Shown: positions 48,014-56,343 of the stretch, one piece after another
Numbering within the stretch: the stretch's first letter is position 1
Layout: the number at the start of each line of letters is the position of its first letter
Source of the DNA: CAYNEI01 sp964396185
GTDB taxonomy: Archaea > Thermoplasmatota > SW-10-69-26
Length of the DNA stretch: 64,000 nucleotides
NCBI GenBank assembly: GCA_964396185.1
Contig: CAYNEI010000001.1
Coordinates: 186,001-250,000, forward strand
Direction: 5' to 3'
Notes under the pieces: generated by a model
Told to the model about the DNA's origin: nothing
Seen by the model: the letters and a program-made list of their open reading frames with translations, nothing else
The model's database searches: none
Translations under genes and position numbers: made by a program

Positions 48014-49417
48014 TCACGCGACGACCAGCCGATCAGCCACCATGGCCACGAAGACGAGCCCCAGGTAGGCGATGGAGACCCAGAAGGCGCCCTTGGCTCG
48101 CTTGGCATCGTCCCCGACCACCGCGCCCAGGATGGCCAGCAGGAAGAGCAGGCCGAGGATCGTGCTGGCCACGAGGTAGACCACGCCCAGGGTGCCCAGG
48201 AAGTAGAAGGATGCGGCGACAAGGATCGTGGCCAGCGTGTAGAGGACCATCTGGCGCTTGGTGGTCTTGAGCCCGCGGGCGATGGGCATCATGGGGAAGC
48301 CGGCGGTCTCGTACTCATCGCGCTTGGCGATGGCCAGCGCCCAGAAGTGCGGGGGCGTCCAGAGGAAGACGAGCACGCCGAGCAGGATGGCGGGCAGGCC
48401 GATCTCGCCGGTGACGGCTGCCCAGCCAACCAGGGCGGGAGCCGCGCCGGCTGCACCCCCGATGACCACGCCTTGGGGCGTGGAGGGTTTGAGCCAGAGG
48501 GTGTAGATGAAGACGTAGAAGACGACGGCGAGCTGGGTGATGACCGCGGCGAGCACGTTGACCATGAAGGCCAGCATGGTGAACGAAACGGCTGCCAGGG
48601 CCAGCGCGTAGGCCAGGGCGTTGGCCGGCGAGATGCGCCCCGTGGCTACGGGTCTGGTCCGGGTGCGGTCCATCTGCTTGTCGACGTCGCGCTCGATGAC
48701 CTGGTTGATGACCCCGCCCGCTCCGGCACCCAGCGCTCCCCCCAGCAAGGTCCAGAACATCTGGGCGAGACTGAGCTGGGGCCCACCGGGAGCGATCATG
48801 ATGCCGGTGAAGCCCATGGCCACCAACAGGGCCATGATGCCCGGCTTGAGCAGTGCGACGTAGTCGCGTAGACCCGCTGGTCCGCTGGAGGAGGGGCCAG
48901 GGGGGCTGGGATCACCAGCTCCGGCGTCGGAGGTTGCCCCGGCGCGCGTCGAGGCGCCGTCTCGGGGGTAGAAGGCGAAGATGGCGGTGGCGACCACGGC
49001 GCTGAAGAGCGCTGCGGCCGTGCCCATGTGGAGGGTGGCCAGCGCGCCGTGGCGCTCGGTGGTGAACCACCAGACCGTGGCTGCGCCCAGCAGGGCCTGG
49101 ACGGGGAGGAGAACGGCCGCGATGGTGGCCGCGGTGATCAGGCGGCTGTCGGAGCGGTGGTTGCGCCAGGCGGCGATGGCCATCCAGAGGATCAGCACAC
49201 CAGCCACGAGTGCGACGAAGCGGTGGCTCCACTCGATGACCATGAGGTGGTGGGACCAGTCGGGGAACAGGGAGAGCTCACCCGTGACGGGGTGGGCGCA
49301 GAGCGGCCAGGCGTCCCGGCAGCCGTAGCCGGCCCCGGAGCCTCGGGTGTACCCGCCGACGAGGATCGTGAGGTAGGTGGCAACGGCGGTGACGATGGAG
49401 AGGTTGCGCAAGCGCAT
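48014..49417 (-). CDS. ctaB: Heme A synthase-like / protoheme IX farnesyltransferase fusion (CtaA-CtaB)
   Basis: A 467-residue membrane protein fusing two steps of heme O/A synthesis. Residues 1-150 resemble one half of CtaA/Cox15: a CRDAWPLCAH segment with two cysteines, then helices with EWSHRFVAL and ATLHMGTAA carrying likely heme-ligand histidines. A Ser/Pro/Gly-rich linker (155-175) leads to CtaB (about 178-467) with the prenyl-diphosphate motifs NQVIERDVDKQMDRTRTRPV and YTLWLKPSTPQGVVIGGAAG, plus TPPHFWALAI. CtaB makes heme O from protoheme and farnesyl diphosphate; CtaA oxidises it to heme A. Related fusions are known in haloarchaea. It implies a heme-copper terminal oxidase and aerobic respiration. 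Confidence 0.92.
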   Translation of the reverse strand: MRLRNLSIVTAVATYLTILVGGYTRGSGAGYGCRDAWPLCAHPVTGELSLFPDWSHHLMVIEWSHRFVALVAGVLILWMAIAAWRNHRSDSRLITAATIAAVLLPVQALLGAATVWWFTTERHGALATLHMGTAAALFSAVVATAIFAFYPRDGASTRAGATSDAGAGDPSPPGPSSSGPAGLRDYVALLKPGIMALLVAMGFTGIMIAPGGPQLSLAQMFWTLLGGALGAGAGGVINQVIERDVDKQMDRTRTRPVATGRISPANALAYALALAAVSFTMLAFMVNVLAAVITQLAVVFYVFIYTLWLKPSTPQGVVIGGAAGAAPALVGWAAVTGEIGLPAILLGVLVFLWTPPHFWALAIAKRDEYETAGFPMMPIARGLKTTKRQMVLYTLATILVAASFYFLGTLGVVYLVASTILGLLFLLAILGAVVGDDAKRAKGAFWVSIAYLGLVFVAMVADRLVVA

Positions 49418-49560
49418 GGGGCCCGACCGGTGGAACGGGCATCGGGGTCGCCGACAAAAACGTTTCTACGCGGGCACGCTTGGTGATCGGGACCGTTGAT
49501 CGACCGGTTCGCGCGCGTGCTCGCGTAAGCGGAGGCCGGCTTGACCGCGCGAAGGATCGG

Positions 49561-49923
49561 TCAGCCGGGCCCGCGCTGCTGGGCACGCTCTTGGCCGTAG
49601 GCTCGACCGTCCTCGCCGGCTTGGCTCGAGGCCTCGTGGCCCCCGGCATCCTCGTCAGCGTCCGCGGTCGCGTTGGCTGCACGCTCGTCGGCGCGGTCGT
49701 CGGCGCGGTCACGGGGGTGGTCGTCCCCACACTCATCCGCGGTGACGTTCTGGAACGGGGGCGCCTGGGTCGCGTTCTCGTCGATGTGGTCGTACGCGTT
49801 GCAGATGCCGTAGCCCGCTTGGCCAGGGAGCCCAGGGAAGCCCCCGGCAACGGCGAGCGGGGTGGCGATCAAGGCGGCGGCCAGGGTTGCTGCGATGGTG
49901 GTGTTCAAGGTTGTCGACCTCAC
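49561..49923 (-). CDS. Small exported Asp/Ala-rich protein
   Basis: A 120-residue protein with a signal peptide (TIAATLAAALIATPLAVAGG) and a short mature part containing YGICNAYDHID and two cysteines. The second half is a charged, Ala-Asp-Arg-rich low-complexity stretch (RADDRADERAANATADADED). GTG 49923 is chosen from a TATA-like CTTATCCC at 49943-49950; the frame extends to 49965. The coding status of the low-complexity half is supported only by codon frame. Function unknown. Confidence 0.55.
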   Translation of the reverse strand: MRSTTLNTTIAATLAAALIATPLAVAGGFPGLPGQAGYGICNAYDHIDENATQAPPFQNVTADECGDDHPRDRADDRADERAANATADADEDAGGHEASSQAGEDGRAYGQERAQQRGPG

Positions 49924-49942
49924 CCATGGATCCGGCTCGAGA

Positions 49943-49950
49943 GGGATAAG
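49943..49950 (-). promoter_or_regulatory. TATA-like box for small exported protein
   Basis: CTTATCCC on the minus strand, 20-27 nt before GTG 49923. Confidence 0.4.
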
Positions 49951-50075
49951 GGATCTGACGGACACGTCGAAATATCGGCGCTAGACCTAGTTGGAACGTC
50001 GAAAAAGGGGGATCGCCCGGTGGCGGCCGGGCCCTGAGGCCAGCACGAAGCGGGCGGGGGGGGGGTCAGGGGAGC

Positions 50076-50726
50076 TTAGAGATCCAGGCCCGCCTGTTCC
50101 CAGTCCTGGAGGAAGTTGGCCAAGCCGCTCTCGGTGAGCGGGTGGGCGTAGAGCTTCTCCAGCGCAGAGAACGGGAGGGTGGCGACGTCGGCACCGAGCA
50201 GGGCGCACTGGAGCACGTGGTCCGGGTGGCGGATGCTGGCCGCGAGGATCTCGGTCTCGAAGCCGTAGTTGTGCTTGATGGTGACCAGCTGGTCGATGAG
50301 CTGTAGGCCCGACTGCCCGCGGTCGTCCAGGCGACCGATGAAGGGGCTGAGGTACGTGGCACCGGCCTTCATGGCCAGCAGGCCTTGGTTGGCCTGGAAG
50401 TTGAGGGTGACGTTGGTGTCGATGCCCTCCTCGGTGAGGGTCTTGACCGCCTTGAGGCCCTCCTTGATCAGCGGGACCTTGACGACCACGTGGTCGTCCC
50501 AGGAGGCCACCTTGCGGGCCTGCTCGACGATGCCGTCGTAGTCCGTGGCGATGACCTCGGCGGAGACCGGGCCCTGGACGAGCTGGCAGATCTCGGTGAC
50601 GAGCTTGTCGAAGGGTTGGTTCTGCTTGGCGGCCAGCGACGGGTTCGTGGTGACACCGTCGATGATGCCCCAGTCCGTGGCCCGCTTGATCTCGCTCATG
50701 TCCGCGCTGTCCAGGAAGAGCTGCAT
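50076..50726 (-). CDS. tal: Transaldolase (MipB/TalC-type)
   Basis: A 216-residue short transaldolase of the MipB/TalC subfamily, a cytoplasmic TIM-barrel enzyme that transfers a dihydroxyacetone unit between sugar phosphates. The Schiff-base lysine is Lys83 in VVVKVPLI. Further motifs are GVTTNPSL near 24-31, NVTLNFQANQGLLA and SPFIGRLDDRG. The related fructose-6-phosphate aldolases share this length, so that activity cannot be excluded. ATG 50726 follows AAAGTTATTT at 50751-50760 at the leaderless spacing. Confidence 0.92.
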   Translation of the reverse strand: MQLFLDSADMSEIKRATDWGIIDGVTTNPSLAAKQNQPFDKLVTEICQLVQGPVSAEVIATDYDGIVEQARKVASWDDHVVVKVPLIKEGLKAVKTLTEEGIDTNVTLNFQANQGLLAMKAGATYLSPFIGRLDDRGQSGLQLIDQLVTIKHNYGFETEILAASIRHPDHVLQCALLGADVATLPFSALEKLYAHPLTESGLANFLQDWEQAGLDL

Positions 50727-50750
50727 ACCCCGCGGTAGGTGGCCTTGGTC

Positions 50751-50760
50751 AAATAACTTT
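50751..50760 (-). promoter_or_regulatory. TATA-like box for transaldolase gene
   Basis: AAAGTTATTT on the minus strand, 25-34 nt before ATG 50726, fitting a leaderless start. Confidence 0.5.
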
Positions 50761-50819
50761 GGCGTGGCCACCCGCCGCGGAGGAGAGCGCGCCGAGGGCG
50801 CGCTACATGGTTCGAACGC

Positions 50820-52577
50820 CTAGCTAGCCCCAGCATCGGGGTTGGGGTCTGTGAGCCATGGGTCGAAGCAGACCTCGCCATCTTGGCGGAAGGGATGATC
50901 CGTATCGATTCTGTCTCCGGTTCCGTTTGCCGTGGCGCCGGTGCAGGCATCACTGACGCCCCCGCTGGGGCCGCTCCCGTGGCCCCACCAGTTCTGAGTC
51001 ACGTCGAGTGATTGGGTTCCTCCATACGCCTGGAGCCCAGTACCGCTGTTGTTGTTGATATCATTGAACGTGATACGCACCCGGTGTAACGAGGCGGCGT
51101 AGATCCCATCTCCGTTATTGCTAACGGCGTTCCCCGTAACTGTCACGTCGGTCAAATCCGAAACCACAACCCCCACGGGGTTTCCTGTAACCGTGTTCAT
51201 TGTGAGGTTTATCATCGTTCCTCGGAGCAGAAAGATACCGCGGAATCCATTATTCGTGATCTCGTTGCCCGAAATTTCGGTTCGATGTGAATCCTGAAGC
51301 TCGACACCGTCAGGGCTGCTGATGATGGTATTGTTGACGATTGACATGGCGTCTACGGCCGTACCGATGAGTCCCTTCTGACCATTATTTTTTATAGTGT
51401 TATTTGCGATTATATGCCCAGTTCCACCGATGACGGACGTCCCGAAATTCCTGTTGTCTCTAATTTCGTTATTCGCAACCGTACTGTCTGCGGTATACGC
51501 CATGAGCAAACCTGTGGTTGTGTTGGAGAGGTCAAGACCCGTGACTTGGACCCGAGTGGTGTTCACCAAGATCACTTGACCAGCTGGATCAGCTACCGTG
51601 ATGTCTGCTAAATCGCGAACGTACCGAACCGGATCTCCATTCACGGTATTCGAGGGGGCCAATGCATGTTGGTAATGAGCCAATCGGTCCCCTGAGATCC
51701 GCACCCCTCCAGAGCCGAGGGCGTTACCAACCATCGTAACCTCTCTCGCGTAGCTGAGTACGACGCCATCGCCGATGTTCCTCTGAATCGTGTTATTGAG
51801 GATAGATATACGGTTTACTGCGCCGAGGAATACACCGCGACCGTTCTCGACTATGGTGTTGTTCGCAATGGTTCCGCCACGCGCTTGTTGAAGTTGAATC
51901 CCTCCTCCATTCCCCTGTATGGCATTCCCCAAAATCTCAATCCCGTCAGCATCCATCATGAAGATAGCTTGGCCTCCATTATCCACAAGTGAGTTAGTGG
52001 ATATCATCAAATTATTTCCACCTGAAAGGTGGATGGCCTGACCCCCATTCTTCACAACCAGGTTATTGGAGATTGTCACTATGCTAGAATCTAGTAGAAT
52101 GCCCCGGCCATTCCGCATAATCACGTTATCCGCTATGGCAACATTCTTCACATGATCCAGCCAGATGCCAGTATTCTGTTTATTGTTGCTTAGGGGGGGA
52201 TGGTGGTTTACCGACCGCCCGTCGACCACATTCTCGCGTATAATCACGTGCGAACTTGTGTCTTCGAGTAGGATGCCTGCCCCTTGCAACCAGACTGAAC
52301 CAATCCGCTTGGGGACTTGCGGAGTGATGCACCATCCCTCAATCAAGTACGGATCCTCAGCGGTCCCGGCTGCAGAAGGGTTCACCACACCTACGGCAGG
52401 GCCAAGCTTGAACATCGCGTCAGAGGAAATGCGGATTGGTGGATGTGGGATGCAATCGTCGGTCGGCGTATCCAGGCTCTCGTCATCCGGGACAACGCTT
52501 CCAGCCGGGAATACGGTGGTCAAGAGCCCGATGGTGAGCACGATTATAATCCCTTGACTCACGCGAACGAAGAACAT
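50820..52577 (-). CDS. Exported right-handed beta-helix protein (NosD-like), low GC
   Basis: A 585-residue exported protein with a signal peptide (GIIIVLTIGLLTTVFPAG near 9-26) and about twenty parallel beta-helix (PbH1) repeats of 22-24 residues, each with a pattern such as NNTIVENGRGVFL or GNAIQGNGGGIQL. Such proteins form long solenoids that bind or cleave polysaccharides or act as surface spacers (NosD/pectate-lyase-like). No catalytic residues can be picked out. A C-terminal segment has two widely spaced cysteines and NWWGHGSGP, common at the end of these repeats. Codon use and base composition are clearly lower in GC than all neighbours, suggesting horizontal transfer. Confidence 0.85.
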   Translation of the reverse strand: MFFVRVSQGIIIVLTIGLLTTVFPAGSVVPDDESLDTPTDDCIPHPPIRISSDAMFKLGPAVGVVNPSAAGTAEDPYLIEGWCITPQVPKRIGSVWLQGAGILLEDTSSHVIIRENVVDGRSVNHHPPLSNNKQNTGIWLDHVKNVAIADNVIMRNGRGILLDSSIVTISNNLVVKNGGQAIHLSGGNNLMISTNSLVDNGGQAIFMMDADGIEILGNAIQGNGGGIQLQQARGGTIANNTIVENGRGVFLGAVNRISILNNTIQRNIGDGVVLSYAREVTMVGNALGSGGVRISGDRLAHYQHALAPSNTVNGDPVRYVRDLADITVADPAGQVILVNTTRVQVTGLDLSNTTTGLLMAYTADSTVANNEIRDNRNFGTSVIGGTGHIIANNTIKNNGQKGLIGTAVDAMSIVNNTIISSPDGVELQDSHRTEISGNEITNNGFRGIFLLRGTMINLTMNTVTGNPVGVVVSDLTDVTVTGNAVSNNGDGIYAASLHRVRITFNDINNNSGTGLQAYGGTQSLDVTQNWWGHGSGPSGGVSDACTGATANGTGDRIDTDHPFRQDGEVCFDPWLTDPNPDAGAS

Positions 52578-52610
52578 CCAACCCTCAAGGGCGTCCTACG
52601 AGGAAGGCGG

Positions 52611-52617
52611 TTATAAG
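52611..52617 (-). promoter_or_regulatory. TATA box for beta-helix gene
   Basis: CTTATAA on the minus strand, 34-40 nt before ATG 52577. Confidence 0.5.
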
Positions 52618-52679
52618 TGTTCGTAGGCCACGACTACTGTATCAGTACGCTCTAGACTGTCACTCGCCTGATGCACTCA

Positions 52680-53729
52680 CTACTGAACCGAGAAACCCAA
52701 CCCAAGCCGGCTGACCTCCACACCCGCTCCCTCCTCCACGCGTCCGATCACCTGGGCGTCTTGACCGCCGAGGACCGCTAGGGCCTCGGCGGCATCGTCG
52801 GCTGCCACCACGGCGCAGAAGCCGATGCCCATGTTGAACGTCCGGTACATCTCCCGGTCCTCGACGCCTCCGAGCCGCTGGATGGCCTCGAAGATGGCTG
52901 GTGGTTCGGGGAGCTCGTCGAGCACGTAGCCGACGTCGTCTCGGATGCGGGGGTAGTTGTGCACGCCGCCGCCGGTGACGTGGACGAGGCCGTGGACGTC
53001 GACCTCCTGGATGAGCTCCAGGATGGGTCGTACGTAGATGCGCGTGGGTTCGAGCAGGGCCTCACCGATGGTGGTGGGCTCGAGCTCGGGGACCGTGTCG
53101 GTGTACGAGAGGCCGGCGCGCTCGACGGCCTTGCGGGCCAGGGTGAGCCCGTTGGAGTGGATACCGCTGGAGGGTAGCCCGATGAGCACGTCTCCTGGGG
53201 CGACCTCTTGGCCGGTGATCAGTTGGTCCATGGGTGCGGTGGCCAGGCAGGTGCCGGCCAGATCGAAGCCCTTCACGATGCCTGGGAGCGTGGCGGTCTC
53301 GCCGCCGACGATGGCGACGTTGGCTTGCCGCGCGCCTTCGGCCAGGCCCTGGCCGACTTGGGTCGCGAAGGTCTCGCTGTGGCGTTCGATGGCGAGGTAG
53401 TCGACGAAGGCCACGGGCTCAGCCCCGATGCAGATGGCGTCGTTGACGTTCATGGCCATGCAGTCGATGCCGATGGTGTCGTAGCGGTCCAGGGCTCGGG
53501 CGATCTCGACCTTGGAGCCCACACCGTCCGTGCACAGGATGAGCGCCTGCTCGCCGAGCTGGACGCCTCCGGCGAAGTGGCCTGGTAGCTCCAAGGGCTG
53601 GACGGCACCATCCCGGCCGGTGGTGAGCGAGGCCACCAGGGCCTGGATCGTATCAGCTTCCTCGTCGATGTCCACGCCGGCCTTAGCGTAGGTGAGGGGC
53701 GCATCCGGGGCGTCGTCGGGATCGCTCAC
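52680..53729 (-). CDS. purM: Phosphoribosylformylglycinamidine cyclo-ligase (PurM)
   Basis: A 349-residue purine-synthesis enzyme that closes the imidazole ring to form aminoimidazole ribonucleotide, using ATP. Family motifs are YAKAGVDIDEE at the start, CTDGVGSKVEIA, DCMAMNVNDAICIGAEP, and LPSSGIHSNGLTLARK, followed by VHGLVHVTGGGVHNYPR. Length is normal (about 340-350). The start is GTG 53729, 17 nt after the FKBP stop, so the two may be co-transcribed. No other purine gene is in the window. Confidence 0.95.
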   Translation of the reverse strand: MSDPDDAPDAPLTYAKAGVDIDEEADTIQALVASLTTGRDGAVQPLELPGHFAGGVQLGEQALILCTDGVGSKVEIARALDRYDTIGIDCMAMNVNDAICIGAEPVAFVDYLAIERHSETFATQVGQGLAEGARQANVAIVGGETATLPGIVKGFDLAGTCLATAPMDQLITGQEVAPGDVLIGLPSSGIHSNGLTLARKAVERAGLSYTDTVPELEPTTIGEALLEPTRIYVRPILELIQEVDVHGLVHVTGGGVHNYPRIRDDVGYVLDELPEPPAIFEAIQRLGGVEDREMYRTFNMGIGFCAVVAADDAAEALAVLGGQDAQVIGRVEEGAGVEVSRLGLGFSVQ

Positions 53730-53746
53730 GCTGGGTTCCTCCGGGG

Positions 53747-55660
53747 CTACCCGCCGACCTGGAGCCCGCCGCCTTGTGCAGAGCCGAGCACCTCTCGCAG
53801 GGTGATGTCGAAGATGAGGGTCTTGCCAGCAAGGGGGTGGCGGTTGGGGAAGCTCACGTGCACCTCGCCCTCGTTCACGCCGTGGACCGTGTACTCGGTG
53901 GGGGGCATCTGGGGGTTGGGTGAGGCGGTGTAGTTCGTTCCGGGTTCAGGTGCGTGGCGTAACAGGATCGTCTCCGCGTCGACGGATTCCACCGTGGTCG
54001 TCTGGCCCCAGCCCGCCTGGTGGCTCTGGGGGTTGGCATCCCACGTGAACGTGCCGAGATCCGCTGGGGGCGTCGTCGTGTACGTGATGTGGGTCTCGTT
54101 GCGCTCGGTGACCTCGGTGGCGTTGGGCCATGGCGGGAAGAAGGTGAGGTCGTCGCCGATCTCGTCGACCCGGAGGATGTCCACGGTGCGCTCGGTCACG
54201 TTCGTGAGCAAGAGCTTGAAGGGTCCACCGGTCTGGGAGTCGCCGAAGGTGATCGTGTCGCCCTCGGTCTTGTTCTCGATGTCGAACTCGGGGGGAAGCT
54301 GGGCCTTGCTCACACCGTCGATCTCGCGCGCTAGGACCTGGGTGCGCTGGAGCGGGGTGGTGGCTGAGACGTTCTCGTGCTCCGTGGCAGGGCCGTAGGC
54401 CAAGCTCGGCGGGAGCACGACGGTTCTGCTCTCGCCTTCATGGAGGCCGGCCACGCCTCGGGTGAACCCCTCGATCGCCCCGCCTTGCTGGAGGCCGATC
54501 TCGAGCGGCGCGTACTGCTGGCGCGGGCGGAAATCGTCGGTGCGTGGGAAGGGTCCCTCGCCCACGACAGCAACGGAGGTGTCGAAGACCTCGCCGCTGG
54601 GCAGGCGGCCCACGTAATCCACCGAGACCCGGTCGCCCACCGCGGCGGTGGATCCAGCCGGGCTGGTGTCAACGGTCACATCAACATCGTAGGATACCTC
54701 GCCCAGGGTCACGGTGATGGTCCGCGTGATCGGCCCATCGCTGGCCTCGGTGGGGGCAAGCATCGTGACGTACCCGCCGACGGCTGAGCCAGGCTGGATG
54801 GTCCCGATGTTCGCCTCGCGCAGGCCATCTGCCTCGACCTCGGCCTCCACCGGGGCCTCCAGGTTGGAGACGACCACGATGGGGGCCGTGAAGTCGTTGC
54901 CTGGAGACGCCATGAACCGGTCGATCGACGCGGCCAGCGCCGCCTCCCCCGGCGCGACGACAGGGACAGAGAACGTTCCGGTGAGGAGACGGCCGGTGGC
55001 GTTGGTGACCTCCACGGTGGCCTCGAGGGCGCCTGTAGCTTCAGCGCTCGCGGGGATCGTCGCGATGGCCGTGAACGGGCTTCCGGGCTGGACGTTGGTG
55101 GTGGCTGGCGTGATGGTGCCAGCACCGTCTTGGACGCTGAAGTTGAAGCGCTGGGCCTGGTCGAGCACGTTGACGACGGTGACCCGCGCAGTGGCGTTGG
55201 TGCCCGGGAGCACGCCGGGGAGCACGGGCTCGACGGTGAGCTCTTCGAGGAGCTGGACGGTGAGCTGGACCTTGGCAAGCTGGCGGCCGGTGCGGTTCTC
55301 AAGGGCGGCCAGCTCCACGGTCGTGCGCTCGCCAACATCGGCCAAGGCAGCCAGGCTCCCGCGCGCGGTCTGGGTCGCACCAGGGGCGACGGTCAGCACG
55401 TGGCGCGCGGTGGTGAAAGAGAAACGGTCGTCGGTGGAGACGATGGAGAGGTTCACCGGGGACTCCCCTTGGTTCTCCACGGTGAGTGCAACGGGGCCCT
55501 CCCCGCCGGCAGGGAGCTGGACGTCGCCGCCGCCTTGCGCGGTGAGGGTGACCTTGGTGAAGGCGGGATCCGTGTCGAAGACCTGGAAGGCACCGTATGA
55601 TGCGCCTGCGAACGCGGCGATGAACACCGCGACACCGAGGACGCGCAGACCGAGGTTCAT
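53747..55660 (-). CDS. Membrane-anchored FKBP-type prolyl isomerase with Ig-like domains
   Basis: A 637-residue protein. A single hydrophobic N-terminal segment (residues 7-24) anchors or exports it. Residues about 35-330 form three beta-sandwich (Ig/CARDB-like) domains with Thr/Val-rich strands. From about 340 an FKBP domain of the SlyD-like archaeal type begins (GDRVSVDYVGRLPSGEVFDTS), broken by an insert-in-flap region (about 410-590), and closes with NEGEVHVSFPNRHPLAGKTL and DITLREV at 595-628. Archaeal FKBPs are normally cytoplasmic and 150-250 residues, so this is an enlarged extracytoplasmic version, likely helping folding of exported proteins. ATG 55660 has a TATA-like box at 55686-55694. 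Confidence 0.87.
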   Translation of the reverse strand: MNLGLRVLGVAVFIAAFAGASYGAFQVFDTDPAFTKVTLTAQGGGDVQLPAGGEGPVALTVENQGESPVNLSIVSTDDRFSFTTARHVLTVAPGATQTARGSLAALADVGERTTVELAALENRTGRQLAKVQLTVQLLEELTVEPVLPGVLPGTNATARVTVVNVLDQAQRFNFSVQDGAGTITPATTNVQPGSPFTAIATIPASAEATGALEATVEVTNATGRLLTGTFSVPVVAPGEAALAASIDRFMASPGNDFTAPIVVVSNLEAPVEAEVEADGLREANIGTIQPGSAVGGYVTMLAPTEASDGPITRTITVTLGEVSYDVDVTVDTSPAGSTAAVGDRVSVDYVGRLPSGEVFDTSVAVVGEGPFPRTDDFRPRQQYAPLEIGLQQGGAIEGFTRGVAGLHEGESRTVVLPPSLAYGPATEHENVSATTPLQRTQVLAREIDGVSKAQLPPEFDIENKTEGDTITFGDSQTGGPFKLLLTNVTERTVDILRVDEIGDDLTFFPPWPNATEVTERNETHITYTTTPPADLGTFTWDANPQSHQAGWGQTTTVESVDAETILLRHAPEPGTNYTASPNPQMPPTEYTVHGVNEGEVHVSFPNRHPLAGKTLIFDITLREVLGSAQGGGLQVGG

Positions 55661-55685
55661 ATGGGACGCGCAGAAAGCTTCTCCG

Positions 55686-55694
55686 CCTTAATGT
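55686..55694 (-). promoter_or_regulatory. TATA-like box for FKBP gene
   Basis: ACATTAAGG on the minus strand, 26-34 nt before ATG 55660. Confidence 0.5.
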
Positions 55695-55700
55695 ATCGGA

Positions 55701-56039
55701 GGTGTGCGCGGCTCTTGCGAGGCCCCCGCGCGCACACCGACAAAGCGCCCTGTAGGGCGCATGGCGGTGGGTGGGCGGATGCGAGCGGGACGACGCACCA
55801 GGCAAGGCGCTACCCGGTGGTTCGATCGACACCTGCAGCCAGGGGTCGACTTCGCCATGCGTAGCGCCTCGTCGAGCTTCCGGTTCTACAGGGCCGCTGG
55901 CTCTCGGGCGAGCAGTCCAGTGAACTGTTCGACCCAGCTCGCGCTACGGTTGGGACGAGCTGGGTCGAAAAGTACGCCCGGATCAAAGATCCGGGTTCTG
56001 CTAAACCACGACCGCAACGCTGTTGCAGAGGCCGTGGTT
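55701..56039. ncRNA. Candidate structured RNA region, strand uncertain
   Basis: This roughly 340-nt non-coding stretch contains at least five long perfect inverted repeats: a 10-bp stem (55701-55710 with 55729-55738), a 7-bp stem with a 2-nt loop (55745-55751 with 55754-55760), a 14-bp stem (55928-55941 with 55956-55969), an 8-bp stem with loop AAA (55977-55984 with 55988-55995), and a 7-bp stem (56004-56010 with 56033-56039) around GCAAC/GTTGC. No open frame has convincing coding features. It lies directly downstream of tRNA-Asn on the minus strand. I looked for RNase P RNA and SRP RNA signatures and could not place them, so I leave it unnamed. Confidence 0.5.
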
Positions 56040-56045
56040 GAGGAC

Positions 56046-56118
56046 GCCGCCTCGCGGACTCGAACCGCGGACCGCTCGGTTAACAGCCGAGTGCTCTAAC
56101 CATCTGAGCTAAGGCGGC
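56046..56118 (-). tRNA. tRNA-Asn (anticodon GTT)
   Basis: A complete 73-nt tRNA on the minus strand. The 7-bp acceptor stem GCCGCCT/AGGCGGC is perfect. The D arm is GCTCAGATGGTTAGAGC, the anticodon arm CTCGG-CTGTTAA-CCGAG carries anticodon GTT (Asn), and the T arm is CGCGG-TTCGAGT-CCGCG. No intron and no encoded CCA. A T-rich box (56141-56153) lies 23-35 nt upstream. Confidence 0.97.
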
Positions 56119-56140
56119 AGCAGAACCGGGCAGCGGTATC

Positions 56141-56153
56141 GTCGATAAAAAGG
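56141..56153 (-). promoter_or_regulatory. TATA-like box for tRNA-Asn
   Basis: CCTTTTTATCGAC on the minus strand, 23-35 nt before the mature 5' end of the tRNA. Confidence 0.55.
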
Positions 56154-56162
56154 CTTCGAGCG

Positions 56163-56209
56163 GGCACCCAGGGCGCCCGGGCTGGGGCTGGCCTCCCGAC
56201 CTGGGTGCC
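56163..56209. other. 10-bp perfect inverted repeat in tRNA-Asn spacer
   Basis: GGCACCCAGG (56163-56172) pairs with CCTGGGTGCC (56200-56209) across a 27-nt loop. The rest of the 225-nt spacer between the tRNA and the next gene holds that gene's promoter and leader; nothing else is seen. Confidence 0.5.
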
Positions 56210-56343
56210 GCGTCTCGGCCCCTCCACATGCCAGCGGCCCCCTCCGGAGGCTGCGGCACTCCTCCCTGGGGCAACACAACAGCTATGAATTCGGTCCCTG
56301 CTTCCCGACCTGTTCCGTTGGGGGGCGGTTCGGAGGCGTAGAG

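Noticed and set aside
55928..55995. CRISPR array or transposon end
   Set aside because: The inverted repeats are single, not regularly spaced direct repeats, and no cas or transposase gene is near.
55701..56039. RNase P RNA or SRP RNA in the hairpin-rich spacer
   Set aside because: Short words such as CAGAACCCGG and GGAAGCTC resemble conserved parts, but they occur in the wrong order and the paired distant regions are missing.
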